Of a stretch of DNA of 64,000 bases, positions 51,783 to 60,114 are shown piece after piece. The notes under the pieces were generated by a model. The model saw nothing but the letters and a program-made list of their open reading frames with translations, had not been told where the DNA came from and did no database searches. This DNA is from an uncultured Cytophagales bacterium (GTDB taxonomy: Bacteria; Bacteroidota; Bacteroidia; Cytophagales; Thermonemataceae): contig CALLAC010000010.1 of assembly GCA_938002655.1 (NCBI GenBank), positions 84,882 through 148,881 on the forward strand, given 5' to 3'. Numbering within the stretch: the stretch's first letter is position 1; the number at the start of each line of letters is the position of its first letter. A program made the position numbers and the translations under genes.

Positions 51783-52343
51783 ATGGCTATTTCATTGAAA
51801 AAAGGTAATTCATTCAATTTGACTAAAAAGGAGCCTGCACTCAGAAAAATTATGATCGGTTTGGGCTGGGAAGTAAAACCAGGAAATGCTTTAGATTTAG
51901 ATGCCTCTGTATTTATGATAAATGAAAGAGGCAAGCTACCTGCTGATGAGTATTTTGTGTTTTACAACAATTTACAATCGCCCGATGGGGCTATCAAGCA
52001 CACTGGTGATAACCGAACCGGAGCTGGCGACGAAGATGATGAAATGATTCTTGCTAATTTAGATTTAGTAAACCCTGCTGTAAATGAGATTTTGATTATT
52101 GTAAGCATACACGATGCCGAAAACCGCAAACACAACTTCGGTATGCTCTCCGATGCCTATATTCGCCTTTATGATGTAGAAACTAAACGCGAAATTTTGC
52201 GTTATGATTTAGATGCCGACTACCCTACTTCTACCGATGTAGAGTTTGGAAGGCTCAAACGCGAAAATGGTGAATGGATTTTTACTGCCACTGGTATAGG
52301 CGGAAACAAAGGTCTGCAAGGCTACGTAGATAAATATGCATAA
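51783..52343 (+). CDS. TerD family protein, second of a tandem pair
   Basis: This paralogue, also 186 residues, has MAISLKKGNSFNLTKKEPALRKIMIGLGWEV and the same Ca2+ motifs (LDLDASVFMINERG, IKHTGDNRTGAGDEDDEMI), differing mainly in the C-terminal half (RYDLDADYPTSTDVEFG). The two copies arose by duplication. It ends at a hairpin shared with the convergent rluB-like gene. Confidence 0.93.
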   Translation: MAISLKKGNSFNLTKKEPALRKIMIGLGWEVKPGNALDLDASVFMINERGKLPADEYFVFYNNLQSPDGAIKHTGDNRTGAGDEDDEMILANLDLVNPAVNEILIIVSIHDAENRKHNFGMLSDAYIRLYDVETKREILRYDLDADYPTSTDVEFGRLKRENGEWIFTATGIGGNKGLQGYVDKYA

Positions 52344-52377
52344 CGTAGATGCCGCAATTTCTGAACTAATGAATACC

Positions 52378-52398
52378 GACAAGCCTGCTTGGCTTGTC
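52378..52398. terminator. Bidirectional terminator between terD pair and rluB-like gene
   Basis: GACAAGCC (52378-52385) and GGCTTGTC (52391-52398) form an 8-base stem over a 5-base loop, followed by ATATTCTTATTTTTA. Convergent genes end on either side. Confidence 0.75.
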
Positions 52399-52410
52399 AT
52401 ATTCTTATTT

Positions 52411-53277
52411 TTATGTTTTCATCAAAAACTTCAAACGAATAACTTCTTGTTGTGTAAGATATCGCCATTTTCCACGAGGCAAGTCTTTTTTGGTAAGCCC
52501 TGCGTACATAGTACGGTCTAGTTTGGTAACTTCATACCCTAAATGCTCAAACATACGTCTTACGATGCGATTTCTACCGCTATGCAGTTCCATGCCTAGC
52601 ACGTTTGGTTCGAGTAAAACTAGTGCATCAGGTTTAATAAATCCATCTGTAAGTTCAAGTCCTTGCTCCAATTGTCTAAAATCTTCTTCGGTTATGGGTT
52701 TATGCAGAGTTATCTGATACACTTTTTTGATGTTAGAAGAAGGGTGAGAGAGTTTTTTGGCAAGTTCGCCATCGTTGGTAAGCAAAAGCAAACCCGTGGT
52801 ATTTCTATCCAAACGCCCAACAGGATAAATTCTTTCGTTGCAGGCGTCTTTCACAAAATCCATTACGGTACGTCTTTCGTTTTCGTCTTCGGTAGTTGTG
52901 ATGCAGTTCTTGGGTTTATTGAGCAAAACATATACGAATTTTTCTCTTTTCAGTAATTTACCCTGATAAGTTACTTTATCGGTGGGTTTTACCTGATAGC
53001 CCATTTCTGTAACTACCTTTCCATTCACCTTGATAGCCCCTTGCTTAATCAGCTCATCAGCCTCTCTACGCGAGCAAACTCCTGCATTAGCAATAAAGCG
53101 ATTGAGCCGAATAGTAGATTTTTGCTCCTGCACTTCGTTTTTTCTGATATTTTTTTTCTTTTCTGCAAAGCTCTTGAAACGGTACGTAGGCGTCTGAGAT
53201 TTACTTTCTTCTTGTTGTTTTTTTTGTAAAGGTTTTTTGGGCCAATACACCCGAGCATCTTCTTTTTTCTTTTTCAT
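52411..53277 (-). CDS. Pseudouridine synthase, RluB/RsuA family
   Basis: The 288-residue enzyme has a Lys-rich N-terminal tail (about residues 1-55), an S4 RNA-binding domain (RLNRFIANAGVCSRREADELIKQGAIKVNGKVV) and the RsuA/RluB catalytic domain with VGRLDRNTTGLLLLTNDGELA, the Asp in GRLD being the nucleophile. It modifies 23S rRNA (RluB-like) or 16S rRNA; the choice needs comparison. It lies 81 bases downstream of pyc on the same strand. Confidence 0.93.
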   Translation of the reverse strand: MKKKKEDARVYWPKKPLQKKQQEESKSQTPTYRFKSFAEKKKNIRKNEVQEQKSTIRLNRFIANAGVCSRREADELIKQGAIKVNGKVVTEMGYQVKPTDKVTYQGKLLKREKFVYVLLNKPKNCITTTEDENERRTVMDFVKDACNERIYPVGRLDRNTTGLLLLTNDGELAKKLSHPSSNIKKVYQITLHKPITEEDFRQLEQGLELTDGFIKPDALVLLEPNVLGMELHSGRNRIVRRMFEHLGYEVTKLDRTMYAGLTKKDLPRGKWRYLTQQEVIRLKFLMKT

Positions 53278-53358
53278 TTCTTACAGGTTGGGTTTTGAGC
53301 CTACAAAGGTAGGCTTTTTTTGCAAAAAAGCAATTGCAGAGTAAAGAACTGAATTTTT

Positions 53359-56300
53359 TTACTCTAACTCTACCACCAAATCGCCTTGTTCTACGATAGC
53401 TCCTGTATTTAGGTAGATTTTTTTGACAACTGCCTCGCGGGGGGCAGTAACAATACTTTCCATTTTCATCGCTTCTAGCACAAAAAGTGGAGTATTGGTT
53501 TTTACTTTTTCACCTTCTTTGACCTTTATTTCCGAAATTTTGCCCTGTAAAGGCGAGCCTATTTGATTTTCTCCCAAAGCCTTCGGGTTGGTTTTGAGCA
53601 AACTAGTCATTTTTCTATCCAGAATGCGTACACGGCGGGTCTGTCCGTTGTGTTCAAAATAAACGGCTACAATACCATTTTCATCGGGTTGCGAACAACT
53701 TACAAGTTTTACTAGTAAAGTTTTTCCTTCATCAATTTTAATCAGAATCTCCTCACCTGGCTTTAAGCCATAGAAAAAAGCAGGGGTAGGCAAATAGTAC
53801 GCAAAACCATATTCCTGAATGTGGTTGTAATACTCTTCAAATACTTTGGGATAAAGCAGATACGAAAGCAAGTCTAAAAAGTTATCATCAAATTTTTGCT
53901 TGAATTGCTCAAATTCTTTGTTGAAATCGATGGGTTTTAAGTGGGCATTGGGGCGTTCGGTAAAAGGTTTTTCACCTTTTAGCACTATTTTTTGCAATTT
54001 TTCAGGAAAGCCACCATAAGGTTGCCCTAACTCACCTCTAAAAAACTCTTTCACCGATTCTGGGAAAGAAAGTGTATCACCTTTTTCCAAAATATCTTCG
54101 GCAGAAAGGTTATTAGCTGTCATAAATAAGGCAAAATCGCCTACGACTTTTGAGCTGGGTGTTACCTTAATAATATTACCAAAAAGTTTGTTGGCTTCTT
54201 GATAGTTTCTGACAACCAAATCAAATCTATCACCTACACCTACCGAATCGGCTTGTGCTTTGAGATTGGTATATTGCCCACCGGGCATTTCGTGCTCGTA
54301 GACTTCTGCCGAGCCTGTCTGCAAGCCTGCCTCAAAAGGATAGTAATATTTACGAACCGCCTCCATGTATTTAGAGACACGATTGAGTTTGTGTAAATCG
54401 TAAGGATTTTCGCGAGGGTGCCCTTGCAACATTGCCACCATAGAGTTGAAATTGGGTTGAGCAGTAGTGCCTGACATAGCGGCGATGGCTACGTCAATTA
54501 CATCAACTCCTGCTTCAATGGCTTTCAGGTAGGTAGCGGCTTGAATAGAGGCTGTATCGTGGGTATGCAAGTGGATAGGAATACGTACGGTTTCTTTGAG
54601 TTTGGAGATTAGCAGTTCGGCGGCATAGGGTTTGAGCAATCCTGCCATATCTTTGATAGCCAAAATATGAGCCCCTGCATCTTCTAGAGTTCTTGCCAAG
54701 TCTAAATAATATTGCAGAGTGTATTTTTTTTCATTTTTAGAAAGTAAATCGCCAGTATAACAAATAGCAGCTTCGGCAATGCTTTCGGTGTATTTATTTA
54801 CAGCGGAAATACTTGTTTTTAGGTTTTCAATCCAATTGAGCGAATCAAAAATACGGAAAATATCAATTCCATTTTCAGCGGCTTTTTCGATGAATTTTTC
54901 AATAAGGTTATCAGGATAAGCCTTATAGCCTACCCCATTGGCACCACGCAAGAGCATTTGCATCAGAATATTAGGAGCGGCTTTGCGAATCAGTTGTAAT
55001 CTTCGCCAAGGGCATTCTTTCAAGAAACGTAAAGCTACATCAAAAGTTGCTCCTCCCCACATTTCCATAGAAAAGGTTTGCGGAAAATGGTAAGCTATCA
55101 TTTCTGCATAGGGTATCATATCAATTGTTCGCATACGCGTAGCCAGCAAAGACTGATGCCCATCGCGAAGTGTAGTATCGGTATAGTAGATTTTCTTTTC
55201 ATTTTTGAGCCATTCACAGAATTTTTCTCTGCCCAATTTCTGCAAATGCTGTTTTGTACCTGCGGGTGGCTCTTGCAAATTATCGTAATCTACAATGGGG
55301 GGTTTTTCAAACTTTATGCTGTCATCTTTCTTTTTTATATCAGAGTTACCATTGACAATCACGTTGGCAAGGAAGCGTAAAGCACGCGTACCTCTATCAT
55401 AACGTTTGGCAATATTAAAAAGCTCGGGGTGTTCTTGAATAAAATTGACTGTGGCTTTTCCACTTTGGAAAACTGGGTGCGAAATCACATTTTCTAAAAA
55501 GCCAATATTTGTTTTTACACCTCTAATTCTAAATTCTCGTAAAGCTCTCTGCAAGCGTTGGGCGGCACCTTTGAGCGTTCTGCCCGATGCCGAAATTTTT
55601 ACAAGCATAGAATCAAAAAATGGCGAAATTTGTACGCCTGGATAAACACTTCCCTCGTCCAAACGGATACCAAAACCTGCGGCATTACGATACTCTACAA
55701 TTGTTCCAAAATCTGGCTTAAAGTTGTTGAGCGGGTCTTCGGTAGTAATACGACACTGAATAGCCACTCCTCGGGCTACTACATCTTCTTGTTTATGAAT
55801 CCAGATGACAGGGTCTGAAAGGCGATGCCCTTTGGCAATGAGAATTTGTGAGCGAACAATATCGATGCGTGTAATTTCTTCAGTAATAGTATGCTCTACT
55901 TGTATGCGAGGATTTACTTCGATAAAGTATACGTTTTCGTGTTTATCTACCAAAAACTCTACTGTACCAACATTATTGTAGTTGACTTTTCGGCAGATAC
56001 GTAGAGCATAATCGTAAAGTTTATTTTTAGTTTTTTGCTCTAAAAATGAAGGGGCTACTTCTACAACTTTCTGAAAACGTCTTTGCACCGAGCAATCGCG
56101 TTCAAACAAATGAACAATATTTCCGTAGTTATCGCCCATTATTTGCACTTCAACGTGCTTGGGGTTTTCAATGTATTTTTCAAGGAATATAGTATCATCA
56201 CCAAAAGAGCGTTCTGCTTCGCCTTTGGCTTCATTGTAAGCTTTTTCCAATTCGCTTTCATTACGCACTACCCGCATACCACGCCCACCGCCCCCTGCCG

Positions 56301-56796
56301 AGGCTTTCAAAATTACAGGAAAACCGATGCGTTTGGCTTCTTTCAGGGCAATTTTGAAGGTTTTGAGTGGCTCTTTGTTGTCTTCAATGATAGGCACTTC
56401 GGCTTGAATTGCTATTTTTTTGGAAGCAATTTTATCGCCCAAAGCCTCCATTACCTCGGGTTCGGGTCCTATGAAAATGATACCTTCTTCGCGACAACGC
56501 CTTGCTAAATTTACGTTTTCCGATAAAAAGCCATAACCTGGGTGAATGGCATCGGCTTTTACTTTTTTAGCAAGAGCCACAATTTCCTCTACATCTAGAT
56601 AAGGACGCAAAGGCTCATCATCTTTGCCTATCTGATAGGCCTCGTCGGCTTTAAAGCGGTGTAAAGAGTAGCGGTCTTCATAGGTATAAATCGCTACGGT
56701 GCGAATTTTTAGCTCCGAAGCGGCACGAAAAATACGGATAGCTATTTCGCCACGATTGGCAACTAAAAGTTTATTGAGCGGTTTTAGATTTTCCAT
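53359..56796 (-). CDS. pyc: Pyruvate carboxylase
   Basis: Pyruvate carboxylase makes oxaloacetate from pyruvate and bicarbonate with ATP, replenishing the TCA cycle. The 1145-residue single-chain enzyme has the biotin carboxylase domain (KLLVANRGEIAIRIFRAA at the start, AGGGGRGMRVV), the carboxyltransferase domain (TDTTLRDGHQSLLATRMRT) and the C-terminal biotinyl domain with the Lys in VLEAMKMESIVT. The start ATG at 56796 is clear. It is divergent from the pseudokinase gene and shares its upstream region. Confidence 0.97.
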   Translation of the reverse strand: MENLKPLNKLLVANRGEIAIRIFRAASELKIRTVAIYTYEDRYSLHRFKADEAYQIGKDDEPLRPYLDVEEIVALAKKVKADAIHPGYGFLSENVNLARRCREEGIIFIGPEPEVMEALGDKIASKKIAIQAEVPIIEDNKEPLKTFKIALKEAKRIGFPVILKASAGGGGRGMRVVRNESELEKAYNEAKGEAERSFGDDTIFLEKYIENPKHVEVQIMGDNYGNIVHLFERDCSVQRRFQKVVEVAPSFLEQKTKNKLYDYALRICRKVNYNNVGTVEFLVDKHENVYFIEVNPRIQVEHTITEEITRIDIVRSQILIAKGHRLSDPVIWIHKQEDVVARGVAIQCRITTEDPLNNFKPDFGTIVEYRNAAGFGIRLDEGSVYPGVQISPFFDSMLVKISASGRTLKGAAQRLQRALREFRIRGVKTNIGFLENVISHPVFQSGKATVNFIQEHPELFNIAKRYDRGTRALRFLANVIVNGNSDIKKKDDSIKFEKPPIVDYDNLQEPPAGTKQHLQKLGREKFCEWLKNEKKIYYTDTTLRDGHQSLLATRMRTIDMIPYAEMIAYHFPQTFSMEMWGGATFDVALRFLKECPWRRLQLIRKAAPNILMQMLLRGANGVGYKAYPDNLIEKFIEKAAENGIDIFRIFDSLNWIENLKTSISAVNKYTESIAEAAICYTGDLLSKNEKKYTLQYYLDLARTLEDAGAHILAIKDMAGLLKPYAAELLISKLKETVRIPIHLHTHDTASIQAATYLKAIEAGVDVIDVAIAAMSGTTAQPNFNSMVAMLQGHPRENPYDLHKLNRVSKYMEAVRKYYYPFEAGLQTGSAEVYEHEMPGGQYTNLKAQADSVGVGDRFDLVVRNYQEANKLFGNIIKVTPSSKVVGDFALFMTANNLSAEDILEKGDTLSFPESVKEFFRGELGQPYGGFPEKLQKIVLKGEKPFTERPNAHLKPIDFNKEFEQFKQKFDDNFLDLLSYLLYPKVFEEYYNHIQEYGFAYYLPTPAFFYGLKPGEEILIKIDEGKTLLVKLVSCSQPDENGIVAVYFEHNGQTRRVRILDRKMTSLLKTNPKALGENQIGSPLQGKISEIKVKEGEKVKTNTPLFVLEAMKMESIVTAPREAVVKKIYLNTGAIVEQGDLVVELE

Positions 56797-56854
56797 GATA
56801 GCAAAAAATTCAATTTAGTGCAAAAGCAAGATTATGCATTTTGAGACAATTATG

Positions 56855-56883
56855 CAAACATATAAATTCTTTTTTTGAGCAAA
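56855..56883 (-). promoter_or_regulatory. Promoter for pyc
   Basis: On the minus strand TTTG (56883-56880), 17 bases, TATGTTTG (56862-56855) fits the Bacteroidetes consensus, about 60 bases upstream of the pyc ATG. Its -33 element lies 2 bases from that of the divergent pseudokinase promoter. Confidence 0.55.
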
Positions 56884-56903
56884 GTAATTTTTCCGTACCT
56901 TTG
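56874..56903 (+). promoter_or_regulatory. Promoter for the pseudokinase gene
   Basis: TTTG (56874-56877), 18 bases, TACCTTTG (56896-56903) matches the consensus and ends 15 bases before the ATG at 56919, which supports that start over the track start at 56841. Confidence 0.6.
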
Positions 56904-56918
56904 CAGAAAATTTTTGTA

Positions 56919-58226
56919 ATGAAAATCGGTCAAAATTTTTATCAGTATCAGATACAATCGTTGATAGCAGAAAGCAATACAGCCCGCAATTGGCTTGCCA
57001 AGCACCAAAGCCTGCCTCGCAATGTGCGTATCAAACAGCTTAAAAATGAATTTTTGCAAAGTGAACAGCAAAAACTCCAACTTCGCCATATAGCCGTTCA
57101 GAATGCCGAACTTGCACACGGACACATTCCCGTACTTTACGACTATTTGGAAAATTCGCAAGGGATATTTTTTGTGTACGATTACGTAAATGGGATTACC
57201 TTGGATAAGTTTTTGCAAAGCAACCCTTCTAGCGAAAAACGAAAAGATATTTTCTTGCAAATTCTTTCGGCTGTTGCTTATAGCCACCGAAAAGGGGTTT
57301 GTCATTTACACATCAGCCCTTCGAATATTCTCATTACTCCCGAAAACAAAGTGTTTCTGAACGATTTTGGTTTTATGCAACTCTCGCCCCGTCCCTCTTC
57401 TTTTTTAGCCCCCGAGCAATTGCAAGGTGGTTATACAGATACACGTACCGATATTTTCATGCTTGGTAAACTTTTAGCATATCTTTTCCCTACTGCTTCG
57501 CCAGAACTACAAAAAGTTATCCAAAAGGCTTGTGCCAGCGAAGCCTATCAACGCTATCAGACTTGCGAAGAACTACAAAACGACTTGCAACACGCTATTT
57601 TTGAAATAACACATCAACAACTGCCGAAAAAAAATGCTTGGGTTTCTGCTTCGGTAGGTATTAGCATTATAATTCTTTTCTTCGGTGGGGCTTGGTGGGG
57701 CTTACGAATTATCGCAAAAAATCAGCAAAAAAAGTCACAAGTCACAACCTTTCAGAGCGAAAACCCCCTAGTTATTCAGCAACCCAACGACACCACCGAC
57801 TACACCAAACTCGCAGAAGCCAAACAACAAGAAGAGAAAGAACGACAAAGAAAAGAAAGCCAAGAAGAACGCAGAAAAGATAGCTTGAAGAAAAAACAAG
57901 AAGAGCGTAAAAAAATAGAAAAAGAACGCAAAGAAAAAGTTCTCAAAAATATAATTGTAGATGGTCAGTTTGTAAGCAATCTACTCGGTGAGTACAAAAT
58001 CAATGTAGAAGTTTTCAATAATAACAAAGATTTAGAGCCGCAAAGAGTGGTAATTCTGATTTCTTACTTTGATACACAAGGCGAAGTAATTGCCAAAGAG
58101 GAAAAAGTTTTAGAAAAACTTCCTGCCCAACAGGCTATTTCTTTTGAAGTAGTTAAGAAAATCAATGCCGCACGCTTTTCGTGCAAAGTCAAAGATGCTG
58201 AGCTACCCCCTTTGCCCGAAGAGTAA
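56919..58226 (+). CDS. Membrane-anchored protein kinase-like protein, probable pseudokinase
   Basis: The 435-residue protein has an N-terminal kinase-like domain (about 1-235), a membrane helix (241-265), a long charged coiled coil (295-345) and a C-terminal domain (350-435). In the kinase-like part the HRD-loop reads HLHISPSN at 129-136, so the catalytic Asp is His131 and the following Lys is Ser133; there is no GxGxxG loop, but NDFGF (DFG, D149), APEQ and an F-helix Asp178 remain. A Lys39 in NVRIKQL fits the VAIK lysine. It is therefore probably unable to transfer phosphate, and may act as a scaffold. The C-terminal domain is not recognised. Confidence 0.8.
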   Translation: MKIGQNFYQYQIQSLIAESNTARNWLAKHQSLPRNVRIKQLKNEFLQSEQQKLQLRHIAVQNAELAHGHIPVLYDYLENSQGIFFVYDYVNGITLDKFLQSNPSSEKRKDIFLQILSAVAYSHRKGVCHLHISPSNILITPENKVFLNDFGFMQLSPRPSSFLAPEQLQGGYTDTRTDIFMLGKLLAYLFPTASPELQKVIQKACASEAYQRYQTCEELQNDLQHAIFEITHQQLPKKNAWVSASVGISIIILFFGGAWWGLRIIAKNQQKKSQVTTFQSENPLVIQQPNDTTDYTKLAEAKQQEEKERQRKESQEERRKDSLKKKQEERKKIEKERKEKVLKNIIVDGQFVSNLLGEYKINVEVFNNNKDLEPQRVVILISYFDTQGEVIAKEEKVLEKLPAQQAISFEVVKKINAARFSCKVKDAELPPLPEE

Positions 58227-58385
58227 ATTTTATGAAGAAACAGGAAATGAAACATCAATCACGATTTTTTATTTCAAACTTTTCTCTTCACGAATCTCTT
58301 GACTTTTGCTAACTACTGCAAGCTCAAAAATTTCTTGTAAAATATGAATAACAGTGATTTATACAATTTTCAGAAATGATTTAAC

Positions 58386-59156
58386 CTACTTTTCAGCGAT
58401 AAAAAACAAATCCAAAGCTTTTTCGGTGTTTTTGGTCAGAAAGTAGTCAGTATAATCAATTTCTATTGCCATAGCATTAGGATTTTTCAGCAGATAGTTG
58501 CGATTGATACGATTGAGCAACGTGTAAGGTATTTGCAAAACATATCGAGGTAAGCGATATTCTAAATTTAAAATATCCCATTTTTTCCATTTGGCTACTG
58601 CTTTTCGGTTTTCCTCATGATAGCGTTCTACTTTTTCATTCCCCCATACTCCTTGTTTTTCTATTTTTTGAAAAGAAATTTTTAGCAATTTTTCTAAATC
58701 TTCTGCCGTATATTCTCGAATATGCCAAGGATTGCGGGTCAGGGATTGTTTGATGTTCGGAGTAGAAAGAATGAACTTGCCTGTGGGTCTTAAAACTCTA
58801 TAAATTTCTTCAATCAGCAGTTTGTCGTTAGGAATATGCTCAATCACCTGAAAGCAAAGTACATAATCAAAACTATCGTCTTCTAAACTTTCCAGAGGGG
58901 GTATATGATGCGTAATAAATCTATGTTGAGGATATTTTTTTTGCAGTTGCTCAATGAGCTGTTCATTTTTATCCAAAGCCGTATAACTATCGCATTTAGG
59001 AAAAATAACTTCTAAACCTCTGCCCAAGCCACAACCAATTTCTAAAACATTGCCACTTATCATTTGAGAAGCCGCCCAATAAGCAAAAAAAAGCCTTTGA
59101 TGAATGGGATTATCAGAAATAATTGTGTTTGAGGTGATTTCAGTGGTAGAAAACAT
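58386..59156 (-). CDS. Class I SAM-dependent methyltransferase
   Basis: The 256-residue enzyme carries the SAM motif VLEIGCGLGRGLEVIF, DSYTALDKNEQLIEQLQ, and DSFDYVLCFQVIEHIPNDKLLIEEIYRVLRPTGKFILSTPN, typical of the Methyltransf_11/UbiE-like group. The target is unknown. It follows the PAS-like gene by 39 bases on the minus strand and could be the last gene of the GTPase operon. The track start is a TTG; the ATG at 59156 is preferred. Confidence 0.85.
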   Translation of the reverse strand: MFSTTEITSNTIISDNPIHQRLFFAYWAASQMISGNVLEIGCGLGRGLEVIFPKCDSYTALDKNEQLIEQLQKKYPQHRFITHHIPPLESLEDDSFDYVLCFQVIEHIPNDKLLIEEIYRVLRPTGKFILSTPNIKQSLTRNPWHIREYTAEDLEKLLKISFQKIEKQGVWGNEKVERYHEENRKAVAKWKKWDILNLEYRLPRYVLQIPYTLLNRINRNYLLKNPNAMAIEIDYTDYFLTKNTEKALDLFFIAEK

Positions 59157-59195
59157 ATTTACATCCAAAGTTGCTTGTTTTGAAAAATTGCTTTG

Positions 59196-59600
59196 TTACT
59201 TTTTTTTCAATGTTTTTTCACGTTCCAAATAAAACTCATTTCTTTCTTGCTGAATTCTTTGCAATTCTTGATGATACCAAGACACATCTTGCATAATTAC
59301 AAAATAAAAATACTCGCCATATTGTTCAAAAGAACGAATAATACATCGAAATTGCATGAGCTTGTCATATAGTTTGGTTTCAATGAAATTGATGCTTACT
59401 TCTTGAATATCTCTGGAGAGCAAATGTTCTAAAAAAGGGAAGAGTGTGTAAGCAGATTGACCATAGCTATCTTTTAGTTCCAGAAAAGAGTTATTGCTGT
59501 GCAAAATTTGGGCATTGATATCTAAAAGCATTGCTAAATGGGTATCTCTTGCAAAGAGGCGATAAGCCTGCTCAAAAATATCTTGATAGTTGATTTTCAT
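59196..59600 (-). CDS. Small PAS-like domain protein in the Rab-like GTPase operon
   Basis: The 134-residue protein starts MKINYQDIFEQAYRLFARDTHLAMLLDINAQILHSNNSFLELKDS. The pattern of a fold opening with LDINAQILHSNNSFLEL, a mid FIETKLYDKLMQFRCIIRSF and FYFVIMQDVSWYH resembles a small PAS domain (strand-helix-strand, with the DINAxILHSN sensor start), followed by a charged helix. The match is by shape and motif only. It is downstream of the GTPase by 16 bases. The ATG at 59600 is preferred over a TTG at 59633 that overlaps the GTPase. Confidence 0.6.
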   Translation of the reverse strand: MKINYQDIFEQAYRLFARDTHLAMLLDINAQILHSNNSFLELKDSYGQSAYTLFPFLEHLLSRDIQEVSINFIETKLYDKLMQFRCIIRSFEQYGEYFYFVIMQDVSWYHQELQRIQQERNEFYLEREKTLKKK

Positions 59601-59616
59601 TCTATCAAAATTTTGT

Positions 59617-60114
59617 TTACACTTTTTTTCCAATCATTGCTTCGGCAAGGGCTAAAAACGCATTTTCAACGTTTGCACCTGTTTTGGCACTGCACAAGAA
59701 ATCGTAGCTTACAGGAAGTTGTTTTAATTGTTCGGAGCTGATTAAATCAGCTTTATTGGCTATTTTTAGAATGGGTACATTCGGTAAAATTTTTTGTACG
59801 TATTCTATATCTGCTTGCATATTTTCGTAGGTTGAAGGTCGGGTGACATCAAACACATACAAAATTCCATTCGAACCTAAATAATAAGAAGTGCTGACAC
59901 GAGTTTGTGTAACCTCGCCTGCAATGTCCCAAATCATCAAGTTTACGATATCTTCTCCAAGTTCTACCACTTTTTTATCAATTTTTACTCCCAAAGTAGT
60001 TAAATACTCTTCTGAAAATTTTTGATACACAAAACGTTTGGTAAGCGAGGTTTTACCAACGCCAAAATTTCCAATTAAAATTACTTTTTTGCTGTACGTT
60101 TTTCCTGTATTCAT
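59617..60114 (-). CDS. Rab/Ras-like small GTPase
   Basis: The 165-residue protein is a complete Ras-superfamily GTPase domain. G1 reads GNFGVGKTS (residues 15-23), G2 is in LTTLGVKI, G3 is WDIAGE (62-67), G4 NKAD (120-123) and G5 CSAK (141-144). The position of Ras Gln61 is Glu67, so intrinsic hydrolysis may be low. There is no C-terminal prenylation Cys and no extra domain. Its start overlaps the upstream gene by 62 bases, so translation is probably coupled. It is of the bacterial Rab-like group. Confidence 0.93.
   Translation of the reverse strand: MNTGKTYSKKVILIGNFGVGKTSLTKRFVYQKFSEEYLTTLGVKIDKKVVELGEDIVNLMIWDIAGEVTQTRVSTSYYLGSNGILYVFDVTRPSTYENMQADIEYVQKILPNVPILKIANKADLISSEQLKQLPVSYDFLCSAKTGANVENAFLALAEAMIGKKV

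Noticed and set aside
58239-58319. 26-codon ORF after the pseudokinase
   Set aside because: No support beyond a short open frame; no hydrophobic segment or motif.
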